From positions 1,922,001 to 1,986,000 of the forward strand of contig JAJFPB010000010.1 of the NCBI GenBank assembly GCA_020881915.1: a DNA stretch of 64,000 nt, written 5' to 3'. Positions 34,343 to 45,090 of this stretch are shown in pieces (position 1 is the first letter of the stretch; every line of letters begins with the position of its first letter). The notes beneath the pieces are model-generated. The model did no database searches and was not told the DNA's origin. It was given only the letters and a program-made list of their open reading frames with translations. This DNA comes from Paramyrothecium sp. XJ0827 (lineage: Eukaryota; Ascomycota; Sordariomycetes; Hypocreales; Stachybotryaceae). Made by a program: the position numbers and the translations under genes.

Positions 34343-34603
34343 ATGGCCCAAGGCGCAGTGAAAAAGTTGGGGAAGCCCGCGGCTCCCAAGGTCACGCACT
34401 CGAAGCGGCAAGCCTCCAAGGTGGCGAAGCCCAAGAAGGGCAAGACGAACATCGACAAGGTGCACAAGAAGTTCACGTCCGGCCTGACGGCGCGCACGGA
34501 GGCGCTGCTGGGCGAGCGGGCGGGCCACCTCGAGCTGATCGGCCAGGGCAAGAAGGGCGCGAAGAGGGAGGCGAAGCAGGGCGGTTCCAAGAAGTTCGGC
34601 TAG
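34343..34603 (+). CDS. small basic DUF2462 (Leydig cell tumour 10 kDa-like) protein
   Basis: One exon, 86 residues, start at ATG 34343 in a GCCATGG context after a TAG-closed leader. Very rich in lysine, with PKKGKTNIDKVHKKFTSGL in the middle and GSKKFG at the C-terminus. This pattern is that of the DUF2462/UPF0390 family, found from fungi to mammals as small nucleolar-like basic proteins of unclear function. Third-position GC is high, suggesting good expression. It converges with the PLP decarboxylase gene, whose stop is 271 bp away. Confidence 0.88.
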   Translation: MAQGAVKKLGKPAAPKVTHSKRQASKVAKPKKGKTNIDKVHKKFTSGLTARTEALLGERAGHLELIGQGKKGAKREAKQGGSKKFG

Positions 34604-34711
34604 TGATTTTTTTGCCTCGCCATCGAGAGCCGTCGTTGGCTGGGAAGCGAATGGGGTCGTGGGCATTCGGTCCTGCAAAAGTCTCGCTTTCGGGCCAGCG
34701 GAGAGCACCGC

Positions 34712-34729
34712 GGGTGGGTGGGTGGGTGG
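34712..34729 (+). other. (GGGT)n G-quadruplex motif
   Basis: Four consecutive GGGT units plus GG, a textbook intramolecular G-quadruplex pattern. It lies in the 3' spacer between the convergent DUF2462 and decarboxylase genes. Confidence 0.8.
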
Positions 34730-34873
34730 CATGCCACCATGATCTCTCAGCTTATGCCCTCTCGAAAGCGCGGTGAAGGGGAGCGTGTCTTGATTCTCGC
34801 GATGTTAGACCCGACAAGAGGGATGCAAAAGCACTAATGGCCAAAATTTCTTCCTGTTATTCCGGACCCGTCA

Positions 34874-36578
34874 CTATGAGGCACTGTCGGCGCTGGTGCT
34901 TCCTATATCTGACAAGATGGACGACACGAGCTTGAAATCCCTCTCTACGTCCGCCTGCCAATTCGACACGGCAATGCGCACTGCCGGCTCGCCCTTCCAT
35001 CTCGTCCCGCTGACGTAGAGCAGCTTAGTGCTGTTGACCCTTTCCACCAGGGTCTCGTTCAAAGCCGGGTTCTTGGCCTTGAACAAGACAATCATGAACA
35101 CGTCCTCGAGCTCCATCCCTTCGTCCGGCAGCAGCTCATAGTGCGCGGAATCGCGGAGGAACGCGGCGACGCGGCGCGACAGCTGGGTCATGTTGGACAG
35201 CAGGCTCTGCATGCCGGGCCGTCCCTCGCTGTGGAGGACGGCATACGCGGGAAGGGCGCGGAAGCGTCGAGAGTTCTCGAGCCCGATGTTCAAGGGGGAG
35301 GGGATGCTGCTCTGGGGGCCCGACGAGAGGTACGCGGCGTTGGGGTTGGTGAAGACGGACTGGAGGGTGGTGGCGGAGCGGGTGAAGAAGACGCCGCAGT
35401 CGTATGGCTACATGAGAAAAGAGACAAAACATTAGTCCCGGCACAAAAGATTTACGAGCTCGTTTTCCGGTGTGATCCTGTGCTGTGCCACGCACGATTT
35501 ACTTACCACGTTGAGAAGCTTGTGCCCATCCACTGTTATGCTGTCTGCGAGCAGAATCCCCTCGGTCCGTCGATGGAGTAGCTTGTACTCGTCCCTATCG
35601 TCGAGGACGCGGGCAAATATCCCAAACGCTACAAAGATCTGAATGAGTAAATGTGTGCATAGACGGGCCCGTTGCCACAGAAAAATAGGAGGAAGAAGAG
35701 TGACACACACCTCCGTCAACATGAATCCAAGCGCCGTACCGGTCCGCCAGGTCCCTGACCCTCTTCCACTCGTCGACGTCGTTGAGCGAGTGGCGGCCCG
35801 TGTTCACCTCGCCCGCGCTGATGGCGATGATGCTCGCCGTCCCGGGCCGCTGCAGCTCGCGCTCGACGGCGTCAATGTCCAGCCTCCAGGGCTCGTCGTC
35901 GCTGAGGCGCAGCTCGCGCACCGAGCTGCGGCCGAGGCCCACGACGCTGGCCGCCTTGGACAGGGAGCTGTGGCCGGCGCTGGTGAGCACCTGGATGTCG
36001 GTCACGCCGGCCGCGAGGCACGCCTTCAGCAGGCCGACCTCGCCGACGGAGGCGGCTCCTCGGCCAGCGGCGTCGAGCTTCGCCCCGACGGCGAATTCCC
36101 TCCCGCACGCGAGGCCGAGGACGTTGCTCGCCGTGGCGCCGGTGGTAAAGGTCCGGCCGGCCCACTCGTCGCCGCGTTCGCCGAGGCGCAGGAGGTCGGC
36201 GAGCATGCGCAGGGCGGCGTCCTCGACCGTCGTGGAGACGGTCTGCGCCGGCAGGTGGACCTGGACGTTCTGGTCGACGCGGGAGACGACGTTGTCGGCC
36301 CACTCGGCGACGGGGAGCACGCCGCCGGTGACGAAGCCGTAGTAGTTGGGCGACGCGGCCTGGCCGCTCAGGGCGGGGACGATGTCGCGGACAATGTGCC
36401 TCGCCGTCTCCTCGGCGGGGTGTCCGGCGAGGTACGCGGGCGAGCCCCGGCTGGGGAGGGAGGCTTCGGCGTGTCTCAGGCTGCTGTCGACGGGGAGCGT
36501 CTTGTGCTGAGATGGGCCGTGGGCGGTACGCTGTGCGAAGCGAGCCCGCTGTGCATCAATGTCGTATAAATCGGCCAT
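34874..36578 (-). CDS. PLP-dependent group II amino-acid decarboxylase
   Basis: Exons 36578-35711, 35628-35507 and 35407-34874 give 507 residues, normal for aromatic-L-amino-acid/tyrosine/diaminobutyrate-type decarboxylases. The PLP lysine is Lys326 in DGHKLLNV-PYDCG. Asp288 in HVDGAFG should pair with the pyridine nitrogen, and SAGHSSLSKAA supplies the ring-stacking histidine. No signal peptide is seen, so it is probably cytosolic. Substrate cannot be told from sequence; fungal members are poorly assigned. Start is ATG 36578; the open frame extends three codons further, but only to a GTG. Codons are strongly GC-ending, which produces long antisense shadow frames. Confidence 0.92.
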
Positions 36579-37373
36579 TGCTGCCACCTATGAATGGATG
36601 GGATATGTGTGTCAGAAATATTTGTGTTATTTCTAAGAGCGCTGTGAGACACAGAGTGCGAATGCCCGTTTTATACGCATTATCTCGACCCGGCTTCACG
36701 GCATCAACGCGCTGTCAGTAATTTGAAGAGTCACGGTTGAAGGACCCACTAACTAGGTAGCGAACGTCTACGAGGGCAACAGTTTGCGAGGCTAGAGCAT
36801 GGGCACGCAATAGGGGAGGAGACGAGCTAAAAATGCCTTCCCACGGGCCATGTATGAGAATATCAGTAACATGTCAACGGCTGAGTGAGTGTGTGCCGGG
36901 TCCGCATTTGGAGTTGTGATGCTGGTGATGGGCGGATCCGGCTTGTGATACGTATAGATATATATTGTCTAATTGTAAGAGGGGTCTTTGCTAGACAGGG
37001 GTAAATGCTCTTCTACCAGCGCCTGATCCCAGCCGGGAACGGCGGATGCTCTCAATTCAAGATGCAGGACAATACGGACCAAAAACAAATGTCCTTGCCA
37101 CGCAACGCAATGCACATGCGACAGTGCCGTGCAACATATGCGAATGGCTCGTTGCGGCCGTCCCACGCAGCGTATACAGACGCTCAAACTCCGTGTACAA
37201 GAAACAGCCAGCATGGCCTCTAAGTGACGTGCGGCTCTTCCACGTCGCAGCAGCGTTCAGGGCTAGACCGCCTCGGTCACGTCTTCCATCGTGAAAGTTG
37301 ACCGAGCCGCGCCAAAGGGACCCTTTGTCTCTCTGCGTGGTCTACCAGGGGGTCGGTCGGGTGTCCGCCCGCC
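36579..37373. other. intergenic, decarboxylase upstream region
   Basis: About 800 bp between the decarboxylase start and the cytochrome b5 stop. It should hold the decarboxylase promoter. No repeat or RNA gene recognised. Confidence 0.45.
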
Positions 37374-37744
37374 TCACAGCTTCGCGCTCTCGGCGACGGT
37401 GCCGATCTTGAGCTTCTCGCCGTACTTCTTGAGGACGTGCTCGTTGTGGTACTTCCAGAAGGCCTTGGTGGCGTCCTTGCCGGCGAAGCGCTTCAGCATC
37501 TTGGCGCCGCCGGGGTGCTCGTCGAGGAAATCTGCAGAACGGGCCCAATGCGTTAGTTTTTCCTGGTGCAAAGAGTGTTGATTGCGCAGTCCTGGTGCAT
37601 CTGGCATGCGTTGCGGTGGCAGGACGATCTGTCCGCAGAACACTCACCCGTCACGTTGTAGACCTCGTTCTCGACGATGAGCCAGTAGCCGTTGGCGTCA
37701 TCCTTGTGCTTGGTGACCTCGGCGGTGGTGTACTTTTCCGACAT
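37374..37744 (-). CDS. cytochrome b5-like haem-binding protein, soluble
   Basis: Exons 37744-37648 and 37531-37374 (intron 116 bp) give 84 residues, essentially one cytochrome b5 domain. The first haem ligand is His38 in EHPGG; the second is His61 or His64 in WKYHNEH. The family core starts at KYTTAEVTKHK. There is no C-terminal membrane anchor, unlike classical ER cytochrome b5, so this should be a soluble electron carrier or haem/steroid-binding protein. The intron separates the front half from the HPGG motif. The partner enzyme is unknown. Confidence 0.93.
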
Positions 37745-38481
37745 TGCGGCTGTTTGTGCTGGTTCTGAAATGATTTGTGTCGTAGGGGGCGAGAAGAATG
37801 CGTGCGTGCTGGGACAAGATTGGGGGTTGCGGCTCCTTATTATGTTTTGTGATGTCAGAGTGTAGCGAGGATTTCAAGGTCATGCGCCGAGGGACGAGAC
37901 AAAGAGGCTTGCACAGGCACCTTGCTTGACCCTGGTTTTTACCTCGGCACAAAACTGCTGCGACACGCGAAGGGGAACCTGCGCCCACTGTCCCCCCCAA
38001 GAAAAAGTCCGGGGGAGCCGCTAAGCTCGAGGGGGAAAGCCGAGACGGGTTGCGTCGAATGGGGGGAATTGGAGGCAGCCGAGGGCCTCACGGCGACCCA
38101 ATGAGCGTCGTCCAATTGCTAACCACCATGAACACGGCATTGATTGTGTTGTTAATATTATGCTGGACACAGCAGCAGATTTCGTGCAAGAGGAGCACTC
38201 CCAGCATTCATTCATACGGAAGGACGTGCACTTTGTGAGTTGTAGATTCATTCATCTCGTTTACTGGCTACTTCAAGAGAGCTTGCACAACTGGGTGATT
38301 GACATCTTCAGCCCTTTAGTGTGCCCGCAGACTGCTTCTCATTAGGTATTGAGTAGGAATCTATACAATGAGAGGAATTTCACTCAACAGATGTCACATA
38401 TAGATCATACACCCATGCACAGTTCCCGTCTAAGAAACCCGTCTAGTCACAGCGAAAAAGATACATGCAAACCCACCATGA
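37745..38481. other. intergenic, cytochrome b5 upstream region
   Basis: About 740 bp between two minus-strand genes. It holds the cytochrome b5 promoter and the OMA1 3' end. No further feature supported. Confidence 0.45.
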
Positions 38482-39761
38482 TCACGCCGCAATGATGACG
38501 CCCTTTCGTAGAGCCGTCCTGAACCTGTCCGCAAACGCCGACGTGCCTTTGCAGTCGCTCTCCATGCGCTTCTCCATGGCCCGCGGCAGCCACTCCTGGA
38601 TCTTCTGTATTCTGTGCTCGTTCTTGAAAATATCACCTGTTAGCGAGCGCTCACCCTCTGGCCCAGGAAGTAACTCGACGAAAAAGAAGAACCCGTAGGT
38701 CAAGGAGAGGTCCGGACTCACCGATGGGTGCGTGCTCAGCATCTCGGGCACCTCCATCCCGCCCGTCTTCTGGATGCCCTCCATCCGCCGCCAGAAGCCC
38801 ACCGCCTGGCGCGGGTCGTAGCACGCCTCGGCCATCATCATGAGCCCGATGTAGTCGGCCTCGCTCTCCTGCTTGCGGCCCATGGGCAGGTAGAAGAGCA
38901 GGTCCTGCAGGTACGAGCCGCCCACGACCGTCCACAGCCCGAAGAGCGCCACACCCGGCAGCGCCCCGGCCAGGAAGAACAGGCTGCCCGTCGTCAGCGT
39001 GCCGACCCACGCCGCCGAGAGCCGCTCCGCCGTGTGCGCCGCCGTGTTGTGCGCCACCTCGTGGCCCAGCACCGCCGCGAGCGCGTCCTCGTTGCCGCAC
39101 ACGTTGAGGATCCCGCTGTGCACGAAGACCTTGCCGCCGGGCAGCACGAACGCGTTGGCGGTTCCTGCAGAAGAGGTGAGAGGCAGCCGTTAGCGAAACC
39201 TTGGCCATCCCATATCGCGCTTGGTGGGTAAGCGTGCTACTCACGAGGGTCTGCAATCACGAAAATCTCCCAGTCTAGTTCCGCCATGCCGCTCACCGGG
39301 ATCAGCCGCCTCATGACCCTCTTGACCAGCATCGTCCTCGGGTCCCGGTCGGACAGGAGCCGGCCACCTTGCTCCTCAACCTGCCGGATGATGGCGTCGG
39401 CGGCCCGGGCGTGCGTCCGCGCCACGAGCGCGTCCGACAGGAAGTTGAAGCGCCGACGCCCGGACACCGGGACCAGCTCCGAGTTGTACAGGTAGAAGGC
39501 CACGGCCGCGAACATCGAACCGATGACCAGGTAGCGTGGGGTGCGTCCGCGACCCGCGTTCGAGAAGCGGTTGGCAATGGAGTGTGGGAGGAGCGGCCGG
39601 GCACTGCGGAGGTGGTCGCGCGGGTCCTGCGAGAGCCGCGGGCGGCATTGAGAGAACCGGCGCGGTGCGCAGGGCAACGCCGACGTCGGGCTGATGCGGG
39701 CGGTGGTACGGGAGGCGACGGCGCGGCAGGTCGGCCGGAGGAGACTGGGACGGGCCAGCAT
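38482..39761 (-). CDS. OMA1: mitochondrial inner-membrane metalloprotease OMA1
   Basis: M48-family zinc protease of mitochondrial quality control. Exons 39761-39245, 39164-38722 and 38622-38482 give 366 residues. The start at ATG 39761 gives an Arg/Ser-rich mitochondrial presequence; the frame stays open upstream but only to a GTG. A transmembrane helix is likely at about 77-93 (YLVIGSMFAAVAFYLY). The active site is HEVAH (207-211), with the third ligand Glu272 in ESEAD. TANAFVLPGGKVFV, typical of OMA1, precedes it. Intron 2 (38623-38721) is 99 bp, in frame and stop-free, so unspliced RNA would still encode a protein with 33 extra residues. The splice is preferred because it restores LSTHPS-NEHRIQKI and has a CTAAC branch site. 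Confidence 0.94.
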
Positions 39762-40687
39762 GGCGAGGGGCGAAGGCCTCTCCCAGCCTCGAGAGTTCGA
39801 TTGGGGAAGAGGGCGGGACGAGGGGGTGCTCTGCAGCCCAGAACGAGGACAAACACGGCGGTGGATTGATTGTGGGCGGAGAGCTCTAATAAGTTCTGCG
39901 AGGGTCAGAAATGAAAAGCCGACATCGAATTGCGGTTGCAGGCTTGCGGCGGACGGAGTGTACCCGAGCACCCCACGTCATTGACGGGACGCTGCGGGTA
40001 CCTCTAGTCGACCCTGAGATACCCCACAGCACAAGGTAGCATACACTGCTTCTGCAACTACAGCATACCTCACAACTACATCGATGACACCTATGAGAAG
40101 AGATCTGCGTTTAGCAATGTCCCATACTGCACAAGCTGTCTCTAACTTTTGCCTTCAAGAAAAGAAGTCGTAAAATGCTACATGTCTCGTAGTCTACGGC
40201 CAATTGCGCTCCACGCTCATCAATGGCTGTTTCCATGCGTGCTCCAACTCCCGATGACCAACCTCGCTAAAGTCATCATGAGGAATCGTGATTACCATTG
40301 CGTCTTAGTTCTAAGCAGTTTCGCCGAGAGCCGCAGCGAGTTGTCCGCTGTTTGATATAGTTCACCAGACTCGAAAGGGTGCAGAGAGCTGGCAGCCGAG
40401 AGTATGCAAGGACAGTGTGGCCCTTATTTCACAACTTCGTGGAACCGAAATCATTGAACATTTGAGAGATCATATTCACTGCAAGCTTCAGCCGAAGCCC
40501 AACCCTCCTATCGTACACGGCATAATGCCTCGCTCAAGGGTATTGTAAACACTGATAAATCATCCCGTTCTGCCCCTGTGCCTGGTCCAATGGGTTCGCT
40601 CCGGGCCGTCCGATACACACGCAGTGCCATCAAATACATCCCGTATCAAAGAACAAGAGGAAACCATGAGTGTCCAAACCTGATGTG
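39762..40687. other. intergenic, OMA1 upstream region
   Basis: About 930 bp between the OMA1 start and the LaeA-like stop. It should hold the OMA1 promoter. No coding frame of quality seen. Confidence 0.45.
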
Positions 40688-42203
40688 TTATGAATCAAAC
40701 ACACGTGGCCTCGACGCAGCCTCCCCTGGGAATGGTTTCCGGCCCCAGACGACATACACAGGCATGTAGGAATGTATGCGAGGATCCGACAGTTCTCGAC
40801 GGACGTCCATGAGCGCGACCTAAGGTTGTGGATTAGCCTGACAAGCAATAAAAGCGAACGCGCAACGGCTTCAATGACGTCGTGGTTGCGAATTATTGGG
40901 AAGGAGTGATTCCGACGTACCTCGGTCTCGGCTGGCGTCCGACCAAATGCCCTATTGAACAACCACACACTGAAGCCACTTAGCCCGGACAACAGATTGC
41001 GCTCCCACATCCTCCCAAGCTCTTTCAGGCGCTCGTCCTTCGGCCAGGCGTTGATAGGCATCTTGAACACCCGCTCGTGCACGTCGACGAAGCCAACCTC
41101 TTCGTACGCCTGCTTCATCGAGTGGCACATGACCAGTACGCGGTCGAGCAGCTGGGCGGCGCTGATCATGTCGCGGCACCAGCGGGCGAGGGCGCTGTCC
41201 GGGAGGAGGGTGCCGTCGTCAGACGTCATCACGCAGTCAAACTCTTGCGACTCGAAGTAGCCGCCGGGCGCGAGGGTCGCAAAAGCCTGGGCGGCGATCT
41301 GCGTCTTGAAGTCGGACCAGCAGCCTGACGTCACGCGGGTGTGGATGTAATCGAAGCTGTGCGAGTAATCCCATGGCTCGGAGCTAGACGAGGGACGCTC
41401 TGGTCAGTCTGGGTTGCTTTGTTTGGCATCGGAGCGCGAACGAGGTGTGCAGCATGTCTGCGAGGCTGAGACTCACGAATCTTCAACGTAGAAACTGACG
41501 TTGGGAGGCACGTCTTCTGGTTGTATTGGCGACAAATCTGTGGCAACAATCTGGGAAGACGAAAACACGTCGCCCATTTGGATCGCCCAGTCTCCCATGC
41601 CCGTTGCGATGTCGAGTATATGCCGCGGCGGGTTCGCCTTGGAAAGCGGCGCGAAGAAGAGCCGCTCCCCGAACAGGCTGTGCAGGGCTTGCGCCTGAAA
41701 CACCAGCCTCTCACGCTCCATACTATCATTGGGGAGGAAATATGCTAACGCCCATCGCATCAGCTGGGTTCGCCGACCGAATCCGTGCTACCCCCCAGGC
41801 AGTCATACTTACATCCAGCTCGGTACGCATGATAGGTGCGGCCAAATTCTTCGGGAAAGTTCTGAACGCTGTCTGATAGGGACTCGGAAGAGTCACTGAG
41901 TCAAAGCATGTCAGTAACGCTTGAAGCTTTCTCCGGAACTCATCTAATTTGTTCGGTTTTCGAAGTGTCCCAGGCGGAACTTACATGTTCTCAGGGTTGG
42001 GCTGCGAACCACGAGAGCATATTAGCAAACGTCGATAATTATCTCGGAATCACACTCACGTCTGGCTCAATGAAGCTGCTGTGTCCCGAGTCTGTCCTCG
42101 ATACGCTGAAGGTGAACTGGAAGTTCTGGAGGCTCGTGGGTGTGGTGACAGCGCTGTCTTTACCACTCCCTGGCGGCGGTGGCGGTGGCGGTTGGCCTGC
42201 CAT
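40688..42203 (-). CDS. LaeA-like S-adenosylmethionine methyltransferase
   Basis: Six exons (42203-42060, 42001-41985, 41895-41813, 41744-41477, 41383-40921, 40819-40688) sum to 368 residues. After a proline-rich, disordered N-terminus come the family hallmarks: GRTYHAYRAGSYFLPND (about 72-88), SAM motif I HILDIATGMGDWA (about 123-135), ATDLSPIQPEDVPPNV, and the YMPVYVVWGRKP end. This is the LaeA/Llm group, whose members regulate secondary metabolism and development in fungi. Motif I has ATGMGDW where LaeA itself has a GTGTGIW-like form, so it is a LaeA-like paralogue rather than a clear LaeA orthologue. Exon 2 is only 17 bp. The gene has 4.7 kb of gene-free DNA upstream, unusual here and typical of regulators. 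Confidence 0.92.
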
Positions 42204-44835
42204 GCCCAGCGTACCCTTGGGATGGATTCAATAGATTGCACAAGGTCGTATTGGTTGAGGCCATGTAATGAAAATCAGGGTGATAGAAATGCAGTGGAAG
42301 AAGGGTTTCAGGACCAGTCTCCCGGGCGGTGGTACCGATACCTCGAAAGGTAAAGCCAAGGAAAGGTAAAGAAAATATGGTGGCTCCGGTGCGCACCCCA
42401 GCTGAGGAAAGCTTGTCGACAAAAGCCGACGTAGGTGTAAACTCAATTCGGGGGAAGATGGCGAGCTTATGTCCGAACAAGAACAATGGGCGAAAATAAA
42501 GAATCGCGGCGTCCAAGTGGTTGTCGGGAGGGCAGGGATTAATAGTGTAGGGAGAGGGTGGGAAGTGGTTGTCAACACGGAGTCTGGGTGAGCTGAGAGG
42601 CTTGGACGAATCACGAATGATGTGCAGATTGGGGGAAGGGGGGGCGGTCACGGTTCTGCTTGGCAGTAATAATGGGGTTTCAAAAATAAAAATAAAAGAA
42701 GAAGTTCAGATCGATTTCAAATCCGAAGTTCGTGCTTCAAGGGGGACACTTCGTCATGGCCGGAGCTCGGAAGGAGCCGACATGGTGAAATCGAGTCTTA
42801 TGTCGTACCGTCCCGTGTAGATGGGATGAGTGTTGGTGCCGTGTCGTCGGGTCGGTGGGTGGATGGGTGGATGGACGGATGGATGGCACGACTGGTCGAC
42901 AAGTTAACTTATTAATTGAGAATTTCCTTGACTTTCTTGTCCTTTTCTTTCCCCTCATCCCATCCCGAGCCGGCACCTCAGTCCCACTCAAGAGTGTGCA
43001 AGGACCAGGGGGGGAGTGTCAAGGGAGGGGGGAAAGGCAAGGACAAGGGCATGTGGTCCACCCTCTCAAGTGAAAAGGGACAGTAGGGACGACGAGCAGG
43101 GGAAAAAAGAAAAGGGAGAAAAAAAGTCCCAGCGAGGTCGATGCTACGTATGATGGCATGAAATGGGACGCTTCATGTACGAAGTACGGAGCGGCGAGGC
43201 ACGTATGCATGCAGCTCTGCGTCTTGGTTGACGCACGCCTGCTCCTGTCTCCTGTCCTGGTGCATGCTCAGCCGACGCCGTCTGCAACAGGGCATGTCCT
43301 CCCCAAACGTAGACGCAGAATCTCGTTCGTCGGGCCTCCCTCCCCGGGTTTTTCGTGTCATCTCACCTGCGCGTGCGTACAGAGGCGTGTATGAGCGTGC
43401 ATGTATGTGTGCTGTTGCGGCAGGACATGCGCTGGCTGGGCGCTTCCGGCAAACGCACACCGTCGTATTGGTTCAGGATTTCTCCCGGATCCCGGGGCAC
43501 TGGTTCAGCTAAAACGGAGGCAGGGGGGGGCGACACCCGGCAGATTGGGTCACGGGCGTGGGTGTAGGTAAGCCAGAGCAGTGGGAAAGGATGCATGTGT
43601 GTGTGTGTGACAGCTTCGCGTGGGATTGATGAGATTGTGCGGGTGAGACACAAGCCGGGAAACGAGACAAGAAAGCAAGGTCCTGGGGTTCTTGTGTGTT
43701 CCAAGAGATATCCCTCCAGCTCTCACTGGTGGCTGAGACCATCACGACACCCAAGGGTCCCCTTAGCCCTTAGGTTGGGCAGTCGAAATTGGAAGGCATG
43801 GGAGGTAGGTAGGTCCCGAAGGTCCCGTCGAGGCGGCCTGCTTGGGCTAAACTGGATGGAGGGGACCGATGGCTTGGATGGGAAATCGGTAGGGTCTGGC
43901 TTGCAGATTCAGCAAGGGCTGAGCTGGACGCCGTGCATCACGCCCATCGGTACGACGTCAAGGCCGTCGTCACGTCGTCTCCCACCGCCCGCTGGCATGA
44001 TGCAAGATACTGCAGCAGAGCGAAACAAGCAACCCGAGGAATGTTCTTGAAGAAGAAAGCCGTCGAAGCCGTGGGGACCCGACCGGGGCCCTGGTCCCCA
44101 TTCGCGTCCCCTCCCTCCCCCAAGGCCAGGGTCATGTCTTCCGCGGCGCGGGACCCTCCCTTGCATCTCGACTCGACTCTGCACCTTTGGAGACTGGTCG
44201 ATCCGTCGGCTGGCGTGGAAGGGGGAACGGGGCCTAGAGTATCTGGTTTCCGGGAGCCTGGGCTGGGATGAGATGCGCGGAGGGAATACCTGAAACGAAA
44301 CTCAGCGCTGGAAGGGCGCTGGGCCCTCGCCTATGGCCCCCCTTCTTAGAATGAAGCTCAGGGCTCCATGTCCGACGTGAGGGCACGACCTGCAGGCGCT
44401 CTCCATAAATAATAAGAGGGACTGCAAGTCCTCCTCGTCACCTCGTTGTCGCTCTCGCAAGAATCGGCTGACAAACGGGTCTCATGGTGGTTCAACGGAT
44501 CAACTGCTCCGCTGCTCCTAGCCCTGCGACGGTTCTTCTGGCGCGATGAAACGATGGGGCACAGTGTTCCACGGAACGTGGGCGGACTGGCGGGTCTGCC
44601 GTGATACTGACCGAGTGCTCCAATGGCCTGACCTGGAGAGCATCTTCTCTCCCCTTGGTACAGAGTAGCGCGCCTCGTTATGAAGCAACAACACGGCCCG
44701 AGACTGCCGCACCTGAGGTACACAGGTAGTGTACCTTACCCGAGTTGGCTCAGGTAAACCGACAGCACGACAAGCTGGGCGGGTACCTGCTGCTGCACCA
44801 CCAGACAGGCTGGCCGGCTGGCTTGGCTTCCAGGC

Positions 44836-44860
44836 GGTGATGGTGATGGTGATGGTGATG
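44836..44860 (+). repeat. GGTGAT hexamer repeat, four copies
   Basis: Four perfect tandem GGTGAT units followed by a G. Simple-sequence repeat in the long region upstream of the LaeA-like gene. Confidence 0.85.
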
Positions 44861-45006
44861 CAGGCAATGGCCTCTCCGACAAGCTGGGCTGGGAACTACG
44901 GCGACCGACGATCCCCACCAAACTGCCTTTAGCCTACCCGCAGGTTGCCAACGCACTGGTGCGTTTCCGAGGGCCTGGGCAGCCCCGAACCACCGCAGGA
45001 TGAAGG

Positions 45007-45090
45007 AGGGGGACGGGGGACGGGGACCGGGGGACGGGGACCGGGGGACGGGGGACGGGGACCGGGGGACGGGGACCGGGGGACGGGGGT
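45007..45090 (+). repeat. G-rich minisatellite (GGGGGACGGGGACC units)
   Basis: About 84 bp built from two interleaved words, GGGGGAC and GGGGACC, giving roughly six 14-bp units. The plus strand has more than ten runs of four or five G separated by AC or ACC, a very strong G-quadruplex pattern. It lies about 1.8 kb from the kinesin stop and 2.8 kb upstream of the LaeA-like start. Confidence 0.9.

Noticed and set aside
35643..36569. 308-codon plus-strand frame antisense to the PLP decarboxylase
   Set aside because: Same cause: high third-position GC of the real gene opens the antisense frame; no recognisable domain.
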